64,000 bases of DNA from UBA3263 sp964554665 (lineage in GTDB: Bacteria > Bacteroidota > Bacteroidia > Bacteroidales > Muribaculaceae): assembly GCA_964554665.1 (NCBI GenBank), contig CAZKPP010000004.1, positions 1-64,000 of the forward strand, read 5' to 3'. A program made the translations under genes and the position numbers. This document shows, one piece after another, positions 1 to 8,210 of the stretch; the stretch's first letter is position 1, and every line of letters starts with the position of its first letter. A model generated the notes under the pieces. The model did no database searches and had not been told where the DNA came from. It was given only the letters and a program-made list of their open reading frames with translations.

Positions 1-31
1 GGAGGTTGCGCCCGTTTGGGGTGCAACCTCC
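1..31 (-). terminator. Hairpin downstream of tRNA-Glu
   Basis: A perfect 9-bp inverted repeat (1-9 with 23-31, GGAGGTTGC/GCAACCTCC) around a 13-nt loop lies just beyond the 3' end of the minus-strand tRNA-Glu. Any T-run would fall outside the window, so termination is inferred from position and stem strength. Confidence 0.55.
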
Positions 32-39
32 GGAGTCGG

Positions 40-112
40 TAGCGAATCCGGGACTCGAACCCGGGTTTCCGCCGTGAGAGGGCGGCGTGCTAGGCCACTA
101 CACTAAATCGCC
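40..112 (-). tRNA. tRNA-Glu (anticodon CTC)
   Basis: On the minus strand a 73-nt cloverleaf runs from GGCGATT (112) to discriminator A (40). The anticodon loop reads CTCTCAC, giving anticodon CTC (codon GAG), and the T-loop GGTTCGAGTCC is canonical. The acceptor stem has a G1-U72 wobble and an apparent U-U mismatch at 6:67. CCA is not encoded (the next bases are CCG). A promoter lies just upstream. Confidence 0.93.
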
Positions 113-122
113 GTTTGCGGTG

Positions 123-154
123 CAAAGTTACCAACTTTTTCCGACTCCCGCAAA
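123..154 (-). promoter_or_regulatory. Promoter of tRNA-Glu (TTTG-N20-TAACTTTG)
   Basis: On the minus strand TTTG (154-151) is followed after 20 nt by TAACTTTG (130-123), an exact match to the Bacteroidetes primary-sigma consensus TTTG/TAnnTTTG. The mature tRNA begins 10 nt after the element, the same geometry as the tRNA-Arg promoter at 17526-17557. Confidence 0.8.
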
Positions 155-190
155 TTTTTTCAAAACTTTTTATTCCGATTGCTATTCTAA

Positions 191-1486
191 TTAGCAGGCG
201 CGGAGGAGGAAGAAGTTCTTTTTGCCGCGCTGAACGAGGATATATTTGTCTTGAAGCAGCATATCGGTCGAGGCCTTGGCCTGCGGATCGGTAACTTTTT
301 CCTTGTTGATGCTCAAACCGCCGCCCTGAACCATCTTGCGGAATTCGCCCTTGGAGGGGAACACCGGACACTCGGCAGTGGTTATCAGCTCAACCAGCGG
401 CTGACCCTCTTCGATAGCGGCGCGCGATACCGGATATTGCGGCACACCTTCCATAATGTCGAGCAGAGTGGCCTCGTCGAGGTTGTGCAGGGCCTCTACG
501 GCCTTGGGGGTGAAGAGAATCTGCGAGGCCTCGATTGCGGCATCGGCTTCGGCCTCGGAGTGTACCATCGAGGTGATTTCGCGGGCCAGGCGCTTCTGCA
601 GCGGACGCAGCCCTGGGTTTTCGGCCTGCTGGGCAACGAGGGCTTCGATTTCTTCGCGGTCGAGGGTGGTGAAAATCTTGATATACTTTTCGGCGTCGGC
701 GTCGGAAACGTTGAGCCAGAACTGATAGAACTTATAGGGCGACGTGCGCTTGGGGTCGAGCCAAACGTTGCCGCTCTCGGTCTTGCCGAACTTGCCGCCG
801 TCGGCCTTGGTAATCAGCGGGCAGGTCAAGGCAAAAGCCTCGCCTCCTTCGGTGCGGCGAATGAGTTCGGTGCCGGTGGTGATGTTGCCCCACTGGTCGG
901 AACCGCCCAACTGCAGGCGACAGTTTTTATTGCGGTAGAGCCACAGGTAGTCGTAGCCCTGCAGCAGCTGATAGGAGAACTCGGTGAACGACATGCCGTG
1001 GCTTGCATCGGAGCCGAGGCGCTTCTTAACCGAGTCCTTGGCCATCATGTAGTTAACGGTGATGTGCTTGCCAATATCGCGGATGAAGTTCAGGAAACCG
1101 TAGTCTTTCATCCAGTCGTAGTTATTGACCAGCTCGGCGGCGTTGGGAGCCGTAGAGTCGAAGTCGAGGAACTTGGCCAGCTGCTTTTTGATAGCCTCCT
1201 GGTTATGGCGCAGGGTTTCTTCGTCGATGAGCACACGCTCCTGGCTCTTCATCGAAGGGTCGCCAATCATGCCGGTGGCGCCGCCAATGAGTGCCAGCGG
1301 CTTATGGCCGGAGCGCTGGAAATGCTTGAGCATCATAACGCCTACGAGGTGACCTATGTGGAGCGAATCGGCAGTGGGGTCGATTCCGAGGTAGGCCGTA
1401 GCCATGCCTTTTTTGAGTTCTTCGTCGGTTCCCGGCATGACGGTGTGAATCATGCCACGCCAGGTAAGTTCGTCAATAAAATCCAT
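191..1486 (-). CDS. tyrS: Tyrosyl-tRNA synthetase
   Basis: Cytoplasmic class I aminoacyl-tRNA synthetase that charges tRNA-Tyr with tyrosine using ATP. The 431-residue product has the usual TyrRS length. A literal HIGH signature is at residues 43-46 and the KMSKS-type loop reads KFGKT at 232-236. The tyrosine-binding segment includes QLGGSDQWGN near 192-201, and an S4-like RNA-binding domain fills about residues 360-431. It is the last gene of a minus-strand operon starting near 8105, lying 14 bp after the lipoprotein gene. A long open frame on the opposite strand is a codon-bias shadow. Assignment is secure. Confidence 0.97.
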   Translation of the reverse strand: MDFIDELTWRGMIHTVMPGTDEELKKGMATAYLGIDPTADSLHIGHLVGVMMLKHFQRSGHKPLALIGGATGMIGDPSMKSQERVLIDEETLRHNQEAIKKQLAKFLDFDSTAPNAAELVNNYDWMKDYGFLNFIRDIGKHITVNYMMAKDSVKKRLGSDASHGMSFTEFSYQLLQGYDYLWLYRNKNCRLQLGGSDQWGNITTGTELIRRTEGGEAFALTCPLITKADGGKFGKTESGNVWLDPKRTSPYKFYQFWLNVSDADAEKYIKIFTTLDREEIEALVAQQAENPGLRPLQKRLAREITSMVHSEAEADAAIEASQILFTPKAVEALHNLDEATLLDIMEGVPQYPVSRAAIEEGQPLVELITTAECPVFPSKGEFRKMVQGGGLSINKEKVTDPQAKASTDMLLQDKYILVQRGKKNFFLLRAC

Positions 1487-1500
1487 ATTTTGGTTATAGT

Positions 1501-2376
1501 TTATGATTTACGGAAATAGTCGAAATAGGAGGTTACTTTTACGGTTTCATCGTCGGAGAGGCGGCGCAGGGTGTATTCAGCCACGCGCTGACCGTCGAAA
1601 TCGGTGTCGAAGCGCAGCTCAAAGTTAGTCAGCTCATATTCGCCGCTCTTGCCGTTGATTATGGGGCTCTTTTTGGCCACCCGGGCCACGAATCCCGAGG
1701 GAGTGTAGTCAACCGGAATACCGGTGATGTTGAGCTGACGGATGTCGAAGAACTGATGCTCGGTTTCGGAGTAGGTGAGCATTATGCCTTCGCCGCGGAG
1801 GGCCACGGTGCCGGCCGCAACGTTGAATTCGAGCTCATAGCGCGGATGAATGGCGTTTTCTTTAATTTCGTCGCCGCGCATGTTAACGATGGTGTTGCGG
1901 TTGGCATACATGCCGGTTTCGCGCGGGAGCATCCACACGCGGTAGCGGCCGCCGTCGGAGAGGAACGAGCCCCAGTAGATTGTCGACAGCCAACCGAAGC
2001 GCAGGTCAAACACCGACATGTCGCCCGAGTAGGAAGCCATGCCCTGGGTTGAGAAGAACGTGTAGTTATAGCCGGTGACTTCGCCGCTTTCGCTGAACTC
2101 TTCGTCGAGCATCTGCACCAGGCCGTTGACCGTGGTTGAGCGCACGGGCAGCGCGTCGGCAAGCTTGAAATCGTTGAGTTCGAGAATAAAGTAGCCCGAA
2201 GTCATGTCGTTTTTAACGGTAATCGAGGCGAAATCGCTGGCACAACCGGTGCCGTTTTGCGTGTCGTAGGAGTACACAACAACGTTGCGATATTCCTCAA
2301 GTTCGCGTATGGGGTCAATCGGCTTGCATGAGCCGAGCGCCAGGAGCGGAAGAAGGATAAGGAGGAGTTTTTTCAT
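1501..2376 (-). CDS. Lipoprotein of unknown function, paired with a TonB-dependent receptor
   Basis: The 291-residue protein begins with a clear lipoprotein signal peptide: Lys-Lys, a Leu-rich core and the lipobox LGSC with Cys at residue 17. The mature part is rich in beta-type sequence and Tyr/Phe, with no domain I recognise and no SusD-like features. It starts 7 bp after the TonB-dependent receptor gene on the same strand, so the two are almost certainly co-transcribed. A surface or periplasmic partner of that receptor is the natural inference. The substrate is unknown. Confidence 0.75.
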   Translation of the reverse strand: MKKLLLILLPLLALGSCKPIDPIRELEEYRNVVVYSYDTQNGTGCASDFASITVKNDMTSGYFILELNDFKLADALPVRSTTVNGLVQMLDEEFSESGEVTGYNYTFFSTQGMASYSGDMSVFDLRFGWLSTIYWGSFLSDGGRYRVWMLPRETGMYANRNTIVNMRGDEIKENAIHPRYELEFNVAAGTVALRGEGIMLTYSETEHQFFDIRQLNITGIPVDYTPSGFVARVAKKSPIINGKSGEYELTNFELRFDTDFDGQRVAEYTLRRLSDDETVKVTSYFDYFRKS

Positions 2377-2383
2377 TTTGCGG

Positions 2384-4660
2384 TTACATGATATAGCGCA
2401 GGGTCAGGCCGAAAGTGCGGCGCGAACCGCGCTGAATAAAGTCATTATTGATTGAACGGAAATAAAACGTATCGTAACGCTGATTTAGTATATTTTCGCC
2501 CCATACGTCGAGCGAAACCTTCTGCAGCTGGAAGCGCACCGAGGCTCCGAGCAACGCATAGAAGTTCTGGCGTTCGGTGTTTTCTTCATTCCAATACATC
2601 GGGCCTACGCCGCGACCGTTGACTTCGATGTCGATTCGGTTGAACCACCACATTTTCAGCGGCTGGGAGTATTGCACTGAGGCAAAGGCGGTGTGGGACG
2701 GTGCGTAGGGCACTGTGTTGCCCTTATAGCTGATGGCGTTGCCCTTGCTGTCGTGGTCGTCGTAGCGCAGGAACTTGGCGTTGGTGTAGCCATAGCTTGC
2801 GCGGGCGGTCCAGCGGTCGGTGGGATAGGCGGTGATGGCCAGCTCGGCGCCCGCCGAGCGCGTGCGGCCGGCGTTGGTCATCATGCGGCCTGTAATACTG
2901 CCGTCGGGGAACACGGTAAGCTGCTGATCGCGGATGTCGATATAGAACGCCGCCAGGTCGGTCAGGATGCGGCCCTGCATGCAGCTGAAGTGGCCGCCGA
3001 TTTCGTAGTTCCACGAAACTTCGGGCTTATATGCGGCAATTTCCTCAACTGTGAATTTCGAGTCCAACGAAGGCATCATGCCGGCAACCTGCGGGGGCAT
3101 CTGCTCCTTGGCGGAATTCATCAGTGCGGCAGTCAGCTTGTCCTGAAGAATGGTCGAGAACATCTGGGTGTTATATCCGCCGGCCTTATAGCCTTTGGAA
3201 ATGTTGAGGTAAACGTTGGAGTTCTCCATTGCCGGGATGCGATAGCTGACGGTAAACTTGGGCAGCAGCTGGAGCCAGTGCTGGCGCAGGAGGTCATGTT
3301 CATGCACATTGCCGTCGAGGTGGAGCTTGCGCTGACCCATCTGGAACTGTGCGCCGGTCGAAGTGTCGATGTCGTAGGTCATGGCTGCGTGCTCGTAGTC
3401 GAGGCGCAACCCGGCGGTAAAGGTCCAGTCGCCGAGGGTGTAGTCGCTCTGGTGGTAAAGGGCGGCGCCATAGTTGGGGAGCACAAAATCGTCGTGGAGA
3501 TAGAAACTTTCGGTGTCCCACACCAGCGGCACGGGGATATTTTTGAGAATCAGATTGTCGATGCCATCTTTCTGGAATTTGACCGGGGCAGACATTTTTG
3601 TGTGCTTCACGAAGCCGAACGCGCCGGCCATCCAGCTGTAGTTGCCCTTGGTGCCACGGAAAATAAAGTCCTGGGTAGCGGAAAATTCGCGGATTTTCTG
3701 ATTGAGGGTAAAGTAGCTGTCGGGGGTGAAGTCGTTGTCGAGCTCAAGCTCGTCGCCAAAATAGCGCAGGCCGGTAATTGAGCTGAACGTAAAGTCTTTG
3801 GTGCGCCACTGAACGGTCAGGCCTTCGCTTGCGCTGAAGCGGTCGTAGTAGCATGTGTCGTTATAGTTAACCACACCCGAGCCCATAAGTTCGTAGGGGT
3901 AGCCGCCCTGGCGGTTATAGTTGTAGCTGAGCACGTTATCGACCGTAACGTTCGGTTTGGGCAACCATGCGAGTTTCACCTTGCCGCCATATTGCTCTGC
4001 CTGGTCGGCCTTATGTTTCTGCATGGGCCATTTGGTAGCCACCCAAAGGTTTTCGGTCTGGCCGCGGGTTGAATAGGCATTGATATCCACACCGAGGGCA
4101 AACTTGGGGTTGAATTTCTGATAAATGCCCATGGCCGCGCGCCAAGTGGCGTAGCTGGCCGTTTCCATGAGCAGGCGCAGGCCCTGATAGCGCATGGGCG
4201 AGAGAGTGTAGACGTTGATGAGGCCGCCCATGGTGTTGCGGCCGTAGAGGGTGCTCTGCGGGCCGCGCAGAATTTCGACGCGCTCAATGTTGAAGAAGTC
4301 GAAATCATAGTCATTTTTGTTGAGCACCGGAATGTTGTCGACGTTCAGGCCCATTACCGGCTGGTCGATGCGCGCCCCGAGGCCGCGGACGTAGATGCTA
4401 GAAGTCATGCGCGAACCGTAGGCGGGAATGAAGAAGTTGGGCGTCAGCTCCGAAACCTGCTTGATATCGGTAATGTTAAGTCGCTCAATGGTTTGAGCTC
4501 CAACGGTTGTTGAGGCCACAGGCTCGGTTTGGAGCTGCTGAGCCTGTTTGATAGCGGTAACACTAACCTCGCCGAGCACCAGAGTGTCGGAGGGTTCAAC
4601 GGCCAGCGCGCAACCGCCGGCAAGCATAAAGAGCGTTGCGAATATTTGTTTTACAGTCAT
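2384..4660 (-). CDS. TonB-dependent outer-membrane receptor
   Basis: Outer-membrane gated transporter powered by TonB/ExbBD. After a signal peptide comes a TonB-box-like stretch (DTLVLGEVSVTA), then a plug domain with the characteristic VEILRGPQSTLYGRNTMGG motif near residues 125-145, and a long beta-barrel ending LTLRYIM. The 758-residue length suits a plain receptor; the N-terminal carboxypeptidase-like extension of SusC proteins is absent and no SusD gene is adjacent. An upstream ATG at 4678 would add six residues. I prefer 4660 because it overlaps the nadE stop as ATGA and places the hydrophobic signal sequence normally. The ligand (siderophore, cofactor or glycan fragment) cannot be read from the sequence. 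Confidence 0.9.
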   Translation of the reverse strand: MTVKQIFATLFMLAGGCALAVEPSDTLVLGEVSVTAIKQAQQLQTEPVASTTVGAQTIERLNITDIKQVSELTPNFFIPAYGSRMTSSIYVRGLGARIDQPVMGLNVDNIPVLNKNDYDFDFFNIERVEILRGPQSTLYGRNTMGGLINVYTLSPMRYQGLRLLMETASYATWRAAMGIYQKFNPKFALGVDINAYSTRGQTENLWVATKWPMQKHKADQAEQYGGKVKLAWLPKPNVTVDNVLSYNYNRQGGYPYELMGSGVVNYNDTCYYDRFSASEGLTVQWRTKDFTFSSITGLRYFGDELELDNDFTPDSYFTLNQKIREFSATQDFIFRGTKGNYSWMAGAFGFVKHTKMSAPVKFQKDGIDNLILKNIPVPLVWDTESFYLHDDFVLPNYGAALYHQSDYTLGDWTFTAGLRLDYEHAAMTYDIDTSTGAQFQMGQRKLHLDGNVHEHDLLRQHWLQLLPKFTVSYRIPAMENSNVYLNISKGYKAGGYNTQMFSTILQDKLTAALMNSAKEQMPPQVAGMMPSLDSKFTVEEIAAYKPEVSWNYEIGGHFSCMQGRILTDLAAFYIDIRDQQLTVFPDGSITGRMMTNAGRTRSAGAELAITAYPTDRWTARASYGYTNAKFLRYDDHDSKGNAISYKGNTVPYAPSHTAFASVQYSQPLKMWWFNRIDIEVNGRGVGPMYWNEENTERQNFYALLGASVRFQLQKVSLDVWGENILNQRYDTFYFRSINNDFIQRGSRRTFGLTLRYIM

Positions 4661-6531
4661 TTTACAGAATTTAGCCAAAGAGCTGAAGAGGCATCGGTTG
4701 GTACTCGCCAGTCGCCGCGGGGGCTGAGACTGACAGGGAAGACTTTGGGGCCGTCGGGCATGCAGGTGCGTTTAAACTGCTGGGTGAAGAAGCGACGCAG
4801 GAACGTTTTGAGCCAGCGGTCAATAACCTCGGCGGGGAATTTGCCGTCAAACGCGCGCAGCGCCAGGGTGCGGATGGTCGCGGGGTCGCGGCGCATGGCC
4901 AGCAGCTGATAGAGGAAGAAGTCGTGGAGCTCGTAGGGGCCGACGAGGTCTTCGGTCTTCTGGGCGATTTTGCCCTCGGAATCGGCCGGCAGCAACTCGG
5001 GGGAAACCGGGGTGTCGATAATGTCGGCGAGGGTGTCGGCAACGTCGGGCCAGAGCGTAGAATACCAGGCAACAGCCGAACGCACGGCGGTTTTGGGCAC
5101 TCCGGCATTGAGGCCATACATGCTCATTTGGTCGCCATTATAGGTTGCCCAGCCGAGGACGAGCTCCGAAAGGTCGCCGGTGCCGAGCACCAGGCCGTTG
5201 ACCTGATTGGCAACATCCATGAGAATCAGCGTGCGCATGCGGGCCTGGGCATTTTCGTAAACCACGGAGTGGTCGGCCGGGTCGTGGCCGATGTCGTGGA
5301 AATGGCGCTCAACGGCGCCGGCAATCGGAATTTCGCGGATGGTAACGCCCAAGGCCTCCATCAGCTTCATGGCGTTAGACTTGGTTCGGCCTGAAGTGCC
5401 GAAGCCGGGCATGGTGATGGCATGGATGCCCTTGCGGCTGAGGCCGAGCATATCGAAAGTGCGGCAGGCCACCAGCAGGGCCAGCGTTGAATCGAGGCCG
5501 CCGCTGATGCCAACAACAACAGCCCGTGAGCGGGTAACCTCAAGGCGTTTGGCAAGCGCCAGACACTGAATTTCGGATATTTCGGTGCCCTGGGCACGCA
5601 GCTGTTCGGGATCGGCGGCAACAAAGGGCATCGGGTCGAGCGGGCGGCGCAGGTCGGTGGTCTGAATCGCCTCGGCGGCGGGGGTCACGTCGATATAGTT
5701 CCACGCGCCGGGGCCATCTTCGCGCACGCGGCAGTCGGTAAACGAGCTGTTGACTATGCGCTCGGAGCGAATCAGGCTCACGTCAATGTCGGCCGACTCA
5801 TAAAAGGCGTCGCGCTGCCAGCGGGGGGAGTCGACCAGCGTCTGCCCGAGTTCGGCGATTATTGCCTTGCCGTCAAACACAAGGTCGGTGGTCGATTCGC
5901 CGAAACCGCACGATGAGTAGACGTAGGCGCAACGCAGGGCATCGCTCTGGTGCTCGATAATCTGATGGAGGCGGCGGCGTTTGCCAACGAGGTCGTTGCT
6001 CGCCGAAAGGTTGAGAATCACTTCGGCACCGGCCAGGGCCTGGTGGGTCGACACCGGAATCGGGGCCCAGAGGTCCTCGCAGATTTCAACGCCGAAGCGC
6101 ACGCCATCGACAACATAAAGCGTCTGCTGCGGGCGCGCATCGTGGCGAAACCAGCGTTTTTCGTAAAACTCGCCGTAGTTGGGCAGGTATTCCTTGGTTT
6201 GCAGGCCATGGATAACGCCGTTGCTGACAACTGCGCCGCAATTGCGCAGCGCGCCGGCAATCATCATCGGCACCCCGACAACAATCACTATCGGGAGCTC
6301 GCGGGTGGCCTCGGCAATGCGGTGGAGCGCGTTAAAGGCTCCGTCAATCAAAACCGGCTGCAGAAAAAGGTCGCCGCAGGTATAGGAAGTTACGCAGAGT
6401 TCGGGAAATACGGCGAGCCTGACCCCATCGGCGGCCATGCGGCGCGCAAGGTCAATGATATGGTCGGCGTTGGCGTTGCAATCAGCAACTTCCACGCGGG
6501 GCACCGCAGCTGCGACTCTCAAAAATTCCAT
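4657..6531 (-). CDS. nadE: Glutamine-dependent NAD+ synthetase
   Basis: Cytoplasmic enzyme for the last step of NAD synthesis: it amidates deamido-NAD using ATP and ammonia from glutamine. The 624-residue protein has the two-domain glutamine-dependent layout. The N-terminal nitrilase-type glutaminase has catalytic triad candidates E44 (FPELCVTSY), K113 (QTKEYLPNYGEFYE) and C151 (EICEDLW). The C-terminal synthetase has the pyrophosphate loop SGGLDS at 343-348. The C-terminus (QQFKR...SPRGDWRVPTDAS) is typical of the long form. It follows the DUF3127 gene by 83 bp and overlaps the receptor gene. Confidence 0.96.
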   Translation of the reverse strand: MEFLRVAAAVPRVEVADCNANADHIIDLARRMAADGVRLAVFPELCVTSYTCGDLFLQPVLIDGAFNALHRIAEATRELPIVIVVGVPMMIAGALRNCGAVVSNGVIHGLQTKEYLPNYGEFYEKRWFRHDARPQQTLYVVDGVRFGVEICEDLWAPIPVSTHQALAGAEVILNLSASNDLVGKRRRLHQIIEHQSDALRCAYVYSSCGFGESTTDLVFDGKAIIAELGQTLVDSPRWQRDAFYESADIDVSLIRSERIVNSSFTDCRVREDGPGAWNYIDVTPAAEAIQTTDLRRPLDPMPFVAADPEQLRAQGTEISEIQCLALAKRLEVTRSRAVVVGISGGLDSTLALLVACRTFDMLGLSRKGIHAITMPGFGTSGRTKSNAMKLMEALGVTIREIPIAGAVERHFHDIGHDPADHSVVYENAQARMRTLILMDVANQVNGLVLGTGDLSELVLGWATYNGDQMSMYGLNAGVPKTAVRSAVAWYSTLWPDVADTLADIIDTPVSPELLPADSEGKIAQKTEDLVGPYELHDFFLYQLLAMRRDPATIRTLALRAFDGKFPAEVIDRWLKTFLRRFFTQQFKRTCMPDGPKVFPVSLSPRGDWRVPTDASSALWLNSVK

Positions 6532-6560
6532 CAGTTTCCTGTTTTTATATTACGTATGGG

Positions 6561-6593
6561 CGGAGGGTTCCCGCAAAAGCAGAGAAACCTCCG
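6561..6593 (-). terminator. Weak hairpin between the DUF3127 gene and nadE
   Basis: CGGAGG (6561-6566) and CCTCCG (6588-6593) can pair, extended by AAC/GTT across a single-base bulge. No T-run follows on the minus strand, so a partial attenuator or mRNA-stability element is more likely than a full terminator. Confidence 0.3.
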
Positions 6594-6614
6594 TCACCAG
6601 TTATTTTCCGATTA

Positions 6615-7016
6615 TCAGAAGGGCAGGTCGTCGTTGGCGCCGGGTGCGGGCGACAGGTCAGCGGGAGCCGGGGGGAAGTCGCCGGGAATGGCAGCCGGAG
6701 CGGCGTAGGGTGCGGCTGCGGCGGCTGCGGGAGCGGCAGCGCCGGCGCGGTCAACCTTGTAGCCACGGATGTCGGTGTACCAGCGACCGTTAAATTCGCG
6801 GCTTTCAATGTCGAAGCTAACGGTTACATCAGCGCCCATGGTCAGCAGATCTTTATATTGGTCAATGCGGTCGCCGAAAAGGTTGAAGCACACCTTTTTA
6901 GGATATGTTTCCTGAGTTTCCAGAACGTAGTTCTGCTTGCGCCAGGGCTTACCGCTGACTTTGGCGGTGCCGCCCTCTTCGGGGAGCACTGCAATGATTT
7001 TACCTGAAATTTCCAT
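6615..7016 (-). CDS. DUF3127-family protein with an SSB-like C-terminal tail
   Basis: The 133-residue protein opens with a compact beta-rich domain (residues 1-90) that I recognise as DUF3127, a Bacteroidetes family often predicted to be OB-fold-like. An Ala/Pro-rich linker follows (about 91-125), then the tail NDDLPF at 128-133. Compact domain, disordered linker and acidic-hydrophobic tip is the plan of bacterial single-stranded DNA-binding protein, whose last residues (DDDIPF) recruit repair enzymes. Function is unproven; ssDNA or RNA binding with recruitment of SSB partners is inference. It starts on the base after the stop of the kinase-like gene, so the two are co-transcribed. Confidence 0.85.
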   Translation of the reverse strand: MEISGKIIAVLPEEGGTAKVSGKPWRKQNYVLETQETYPKKVCFNLFGDRIDQYKDLLTMGADVTVSFDIESREFNGRWYTDIRGYKVDRAGAAAPAAAAAAPYAAPAAIPGDFPPAPADLSPAPGANDDLPF

Positions 7017-8105
7017 TTATTTGATTTTTTCGATGAATTCTTTCATTTCGGGGGTGTGGGCCTCTACGCTCTGCAGCAGCTTGAACTGGGCTTTGGAGCG
7101 CACCAGGTTATGCTCAGGATACTGGATTTTATAGTAGGTATCGCCGTTGATGTAGTCAGCGAGGAAGCGCACGGTCTGCATGTAGGGGAAGAGAGCAGCG
7201 GCGTAGGGGAGGTTTTCGATTTCGATGGGGAGCAGGAACTCCTTGGCGGTCGACAGGTAGCCCTCGGTGAAGGCACGGAAAATGTCCATGTTGAACTCAA
7301 CGTTGTCGAGGTTCGGGTCATCTTCGAGGCCCTTGTTGGCGCCGGTGCGCATAAAGTCGCCGAAGTCGGAGAAGATGAACGAGGGCATAACCGTGTCGAG
7401 GTCAATGACGCAAAGAACAGTCTTGCCATCTTCGTCGAACATCATGTTGTTCACCTTGGTGTCGCAATGGCAGATGCGCTTGGGCAGCTTGCCTTCGCGG
7501 CCGAGGCGTTCGGCCTTACACATTTCATCGGCGCGGGCTTCGAGTTCGTCGATAAGCCACTTGACTTCGGCCACGCGGCCTTTGGGGTCGGCGGCTACAG
7601 CCTCGCGCAGCTGGCGCAGGCGAAGTTCCATGTTGTGGAAGTCGGGAATGGTTTCAACGAGCTTTTCGGGAATGTCGACGAGCATAGCCTGGAAGCGGCC
7701 GAAGGCGCGGCCTGCGTCGAGCGAGCTTTCGGGGGTTACTGCTTCGAAAGTGATTGCGCGGGGAATGAAAACCATTATACGCCAGTAGCTTTCGCCATCG
7801 AAGTAATATGTTTTGCCATTTTCTTTGTTGGGCACGAAGGTGAGCACCTTGCGGTCGATGTCGGTTTCGCCTTTTTCGGTGAGTTTACGGCGGATATGGC
7901 GGGTCACGGCTTCGATGTTGCCCTGCAGGCCATCAACATCCTGGAATATGTGGTGGTTGATGCGCTGGAGCACGTAGTCGGGAGCGTCAGCTTCAGAGGT
8001 GCGAACAACGAACGTGTCGTTAATCAGGCCGTTGCCGAGGGGCTTAACGGCCTCAACGGTTCCTTTAATATCGAATTTTTCGATGATAGCGTTAAGGTCT
8101 TTCAT
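7017..8105 (-). CDS. APH-family sugar kinase, N-acetylhexosamine 1-kinase-like
   Basis: Cytoplasmic phosphotransferase with the aminoglycoside/choline-kinase fold. An N-terminal GNGLINDTFVV nucleotide-loop-like segment lies near residues 24-34. The catalytic Brenner-type motif is H213-C-D215 with N220, and the metal-binding IDLDT is at 234-238. The sequence resembles the NahK-type group that phosphorylates GlcNAc/GalNAc at C1. The same group has been mislabelled in Bacteroides as a mucin-desulfating sulfatase, but no sulfatase signature (C-x-P-S-R) is present. Length (362) fits NahK. It is the first gene of the operon to tyrS, about 29 nt after a clear promoter. The exact sugar is uncertain. 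Confidence 0.8.
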   Translation of the reverse strand: MKDLNAIIEKFDIKGTVEAVKPLGNGLINDTFVVRTSEADAPDYVLQRINHHIFQDVDGLQGNIEAVTRHIRRKLTEKGETDIDRKVLTFVPNKENGKTYYFDGESYWRIMVFIPRAITFEAVTPESSLDAGRAFGRFQAMLVDIPEKLVETIPDFHNMELRLRQLREAVAADPKGRVAEVKWLIDELEARADEMCKAERLGREGKLPKRICHCDTKVNNMMFDEDGKTVLCVIDLDTVMPSFIFSDFGDFMRTGANKGLEDDPNLDNVEFNMDIFRAFTEGYLSTAKEFLLPIEIENLPYAAALFPYMQTVRFLADYINGDTYYKIQYPEHNLVRSKAQFKLLQSVEAHTPEMKEFIEKIK

Positions 8106-8134
8106 GTTACTTGTGAATGAATTGTTTCAGAAGG

Positions 8135-8166
8135 CAAATTTACAACATTTTTCCAATATACGCAAA
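8135..8166 (-). promoter_or_regulatory. Promoter of the kinase-DUF3127-nadE-receptor-tyrS operon
   Basis: On the minus strand TTTG (8166-8163), 20 nt, then TAAATTTG (8142-8135), matching the Bacteroidetes promoter consensus exactly. The ATG at 8105 lies 29 nt after the element, leaving a leader of about 25 nt. Confidence 0.75.
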
Positions 8167-8210
8167 TCCGAAAATTGACACAACTCGACACTATGCAGGA
8201 AAATCAAATT

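Noticed and set aside
251..1519. 422-codon open frame on the plus strand opposite tyrS
   Set aside because: Antisense shadow caused by GC-rich third positions; tyrS on the minus strand has all family motifs. The same applies to long opposite-strand frames over nadE, the DUF4493 genes, the GHL10 gene, mfd and wzc.
2384..4660. SusC/SusD-type glycan uptake pair
   Set aside because: The receptor lacks the SusC-type N-terminal domain and the adjacent lipoprotein has no SusD-like features or length.
7017..8105. Mucin-desulfating sulfatase
   Set aside because: An old annotation for this family; the protein has kinase motifs (HxD...N, DLD) and no sulfatase signature.
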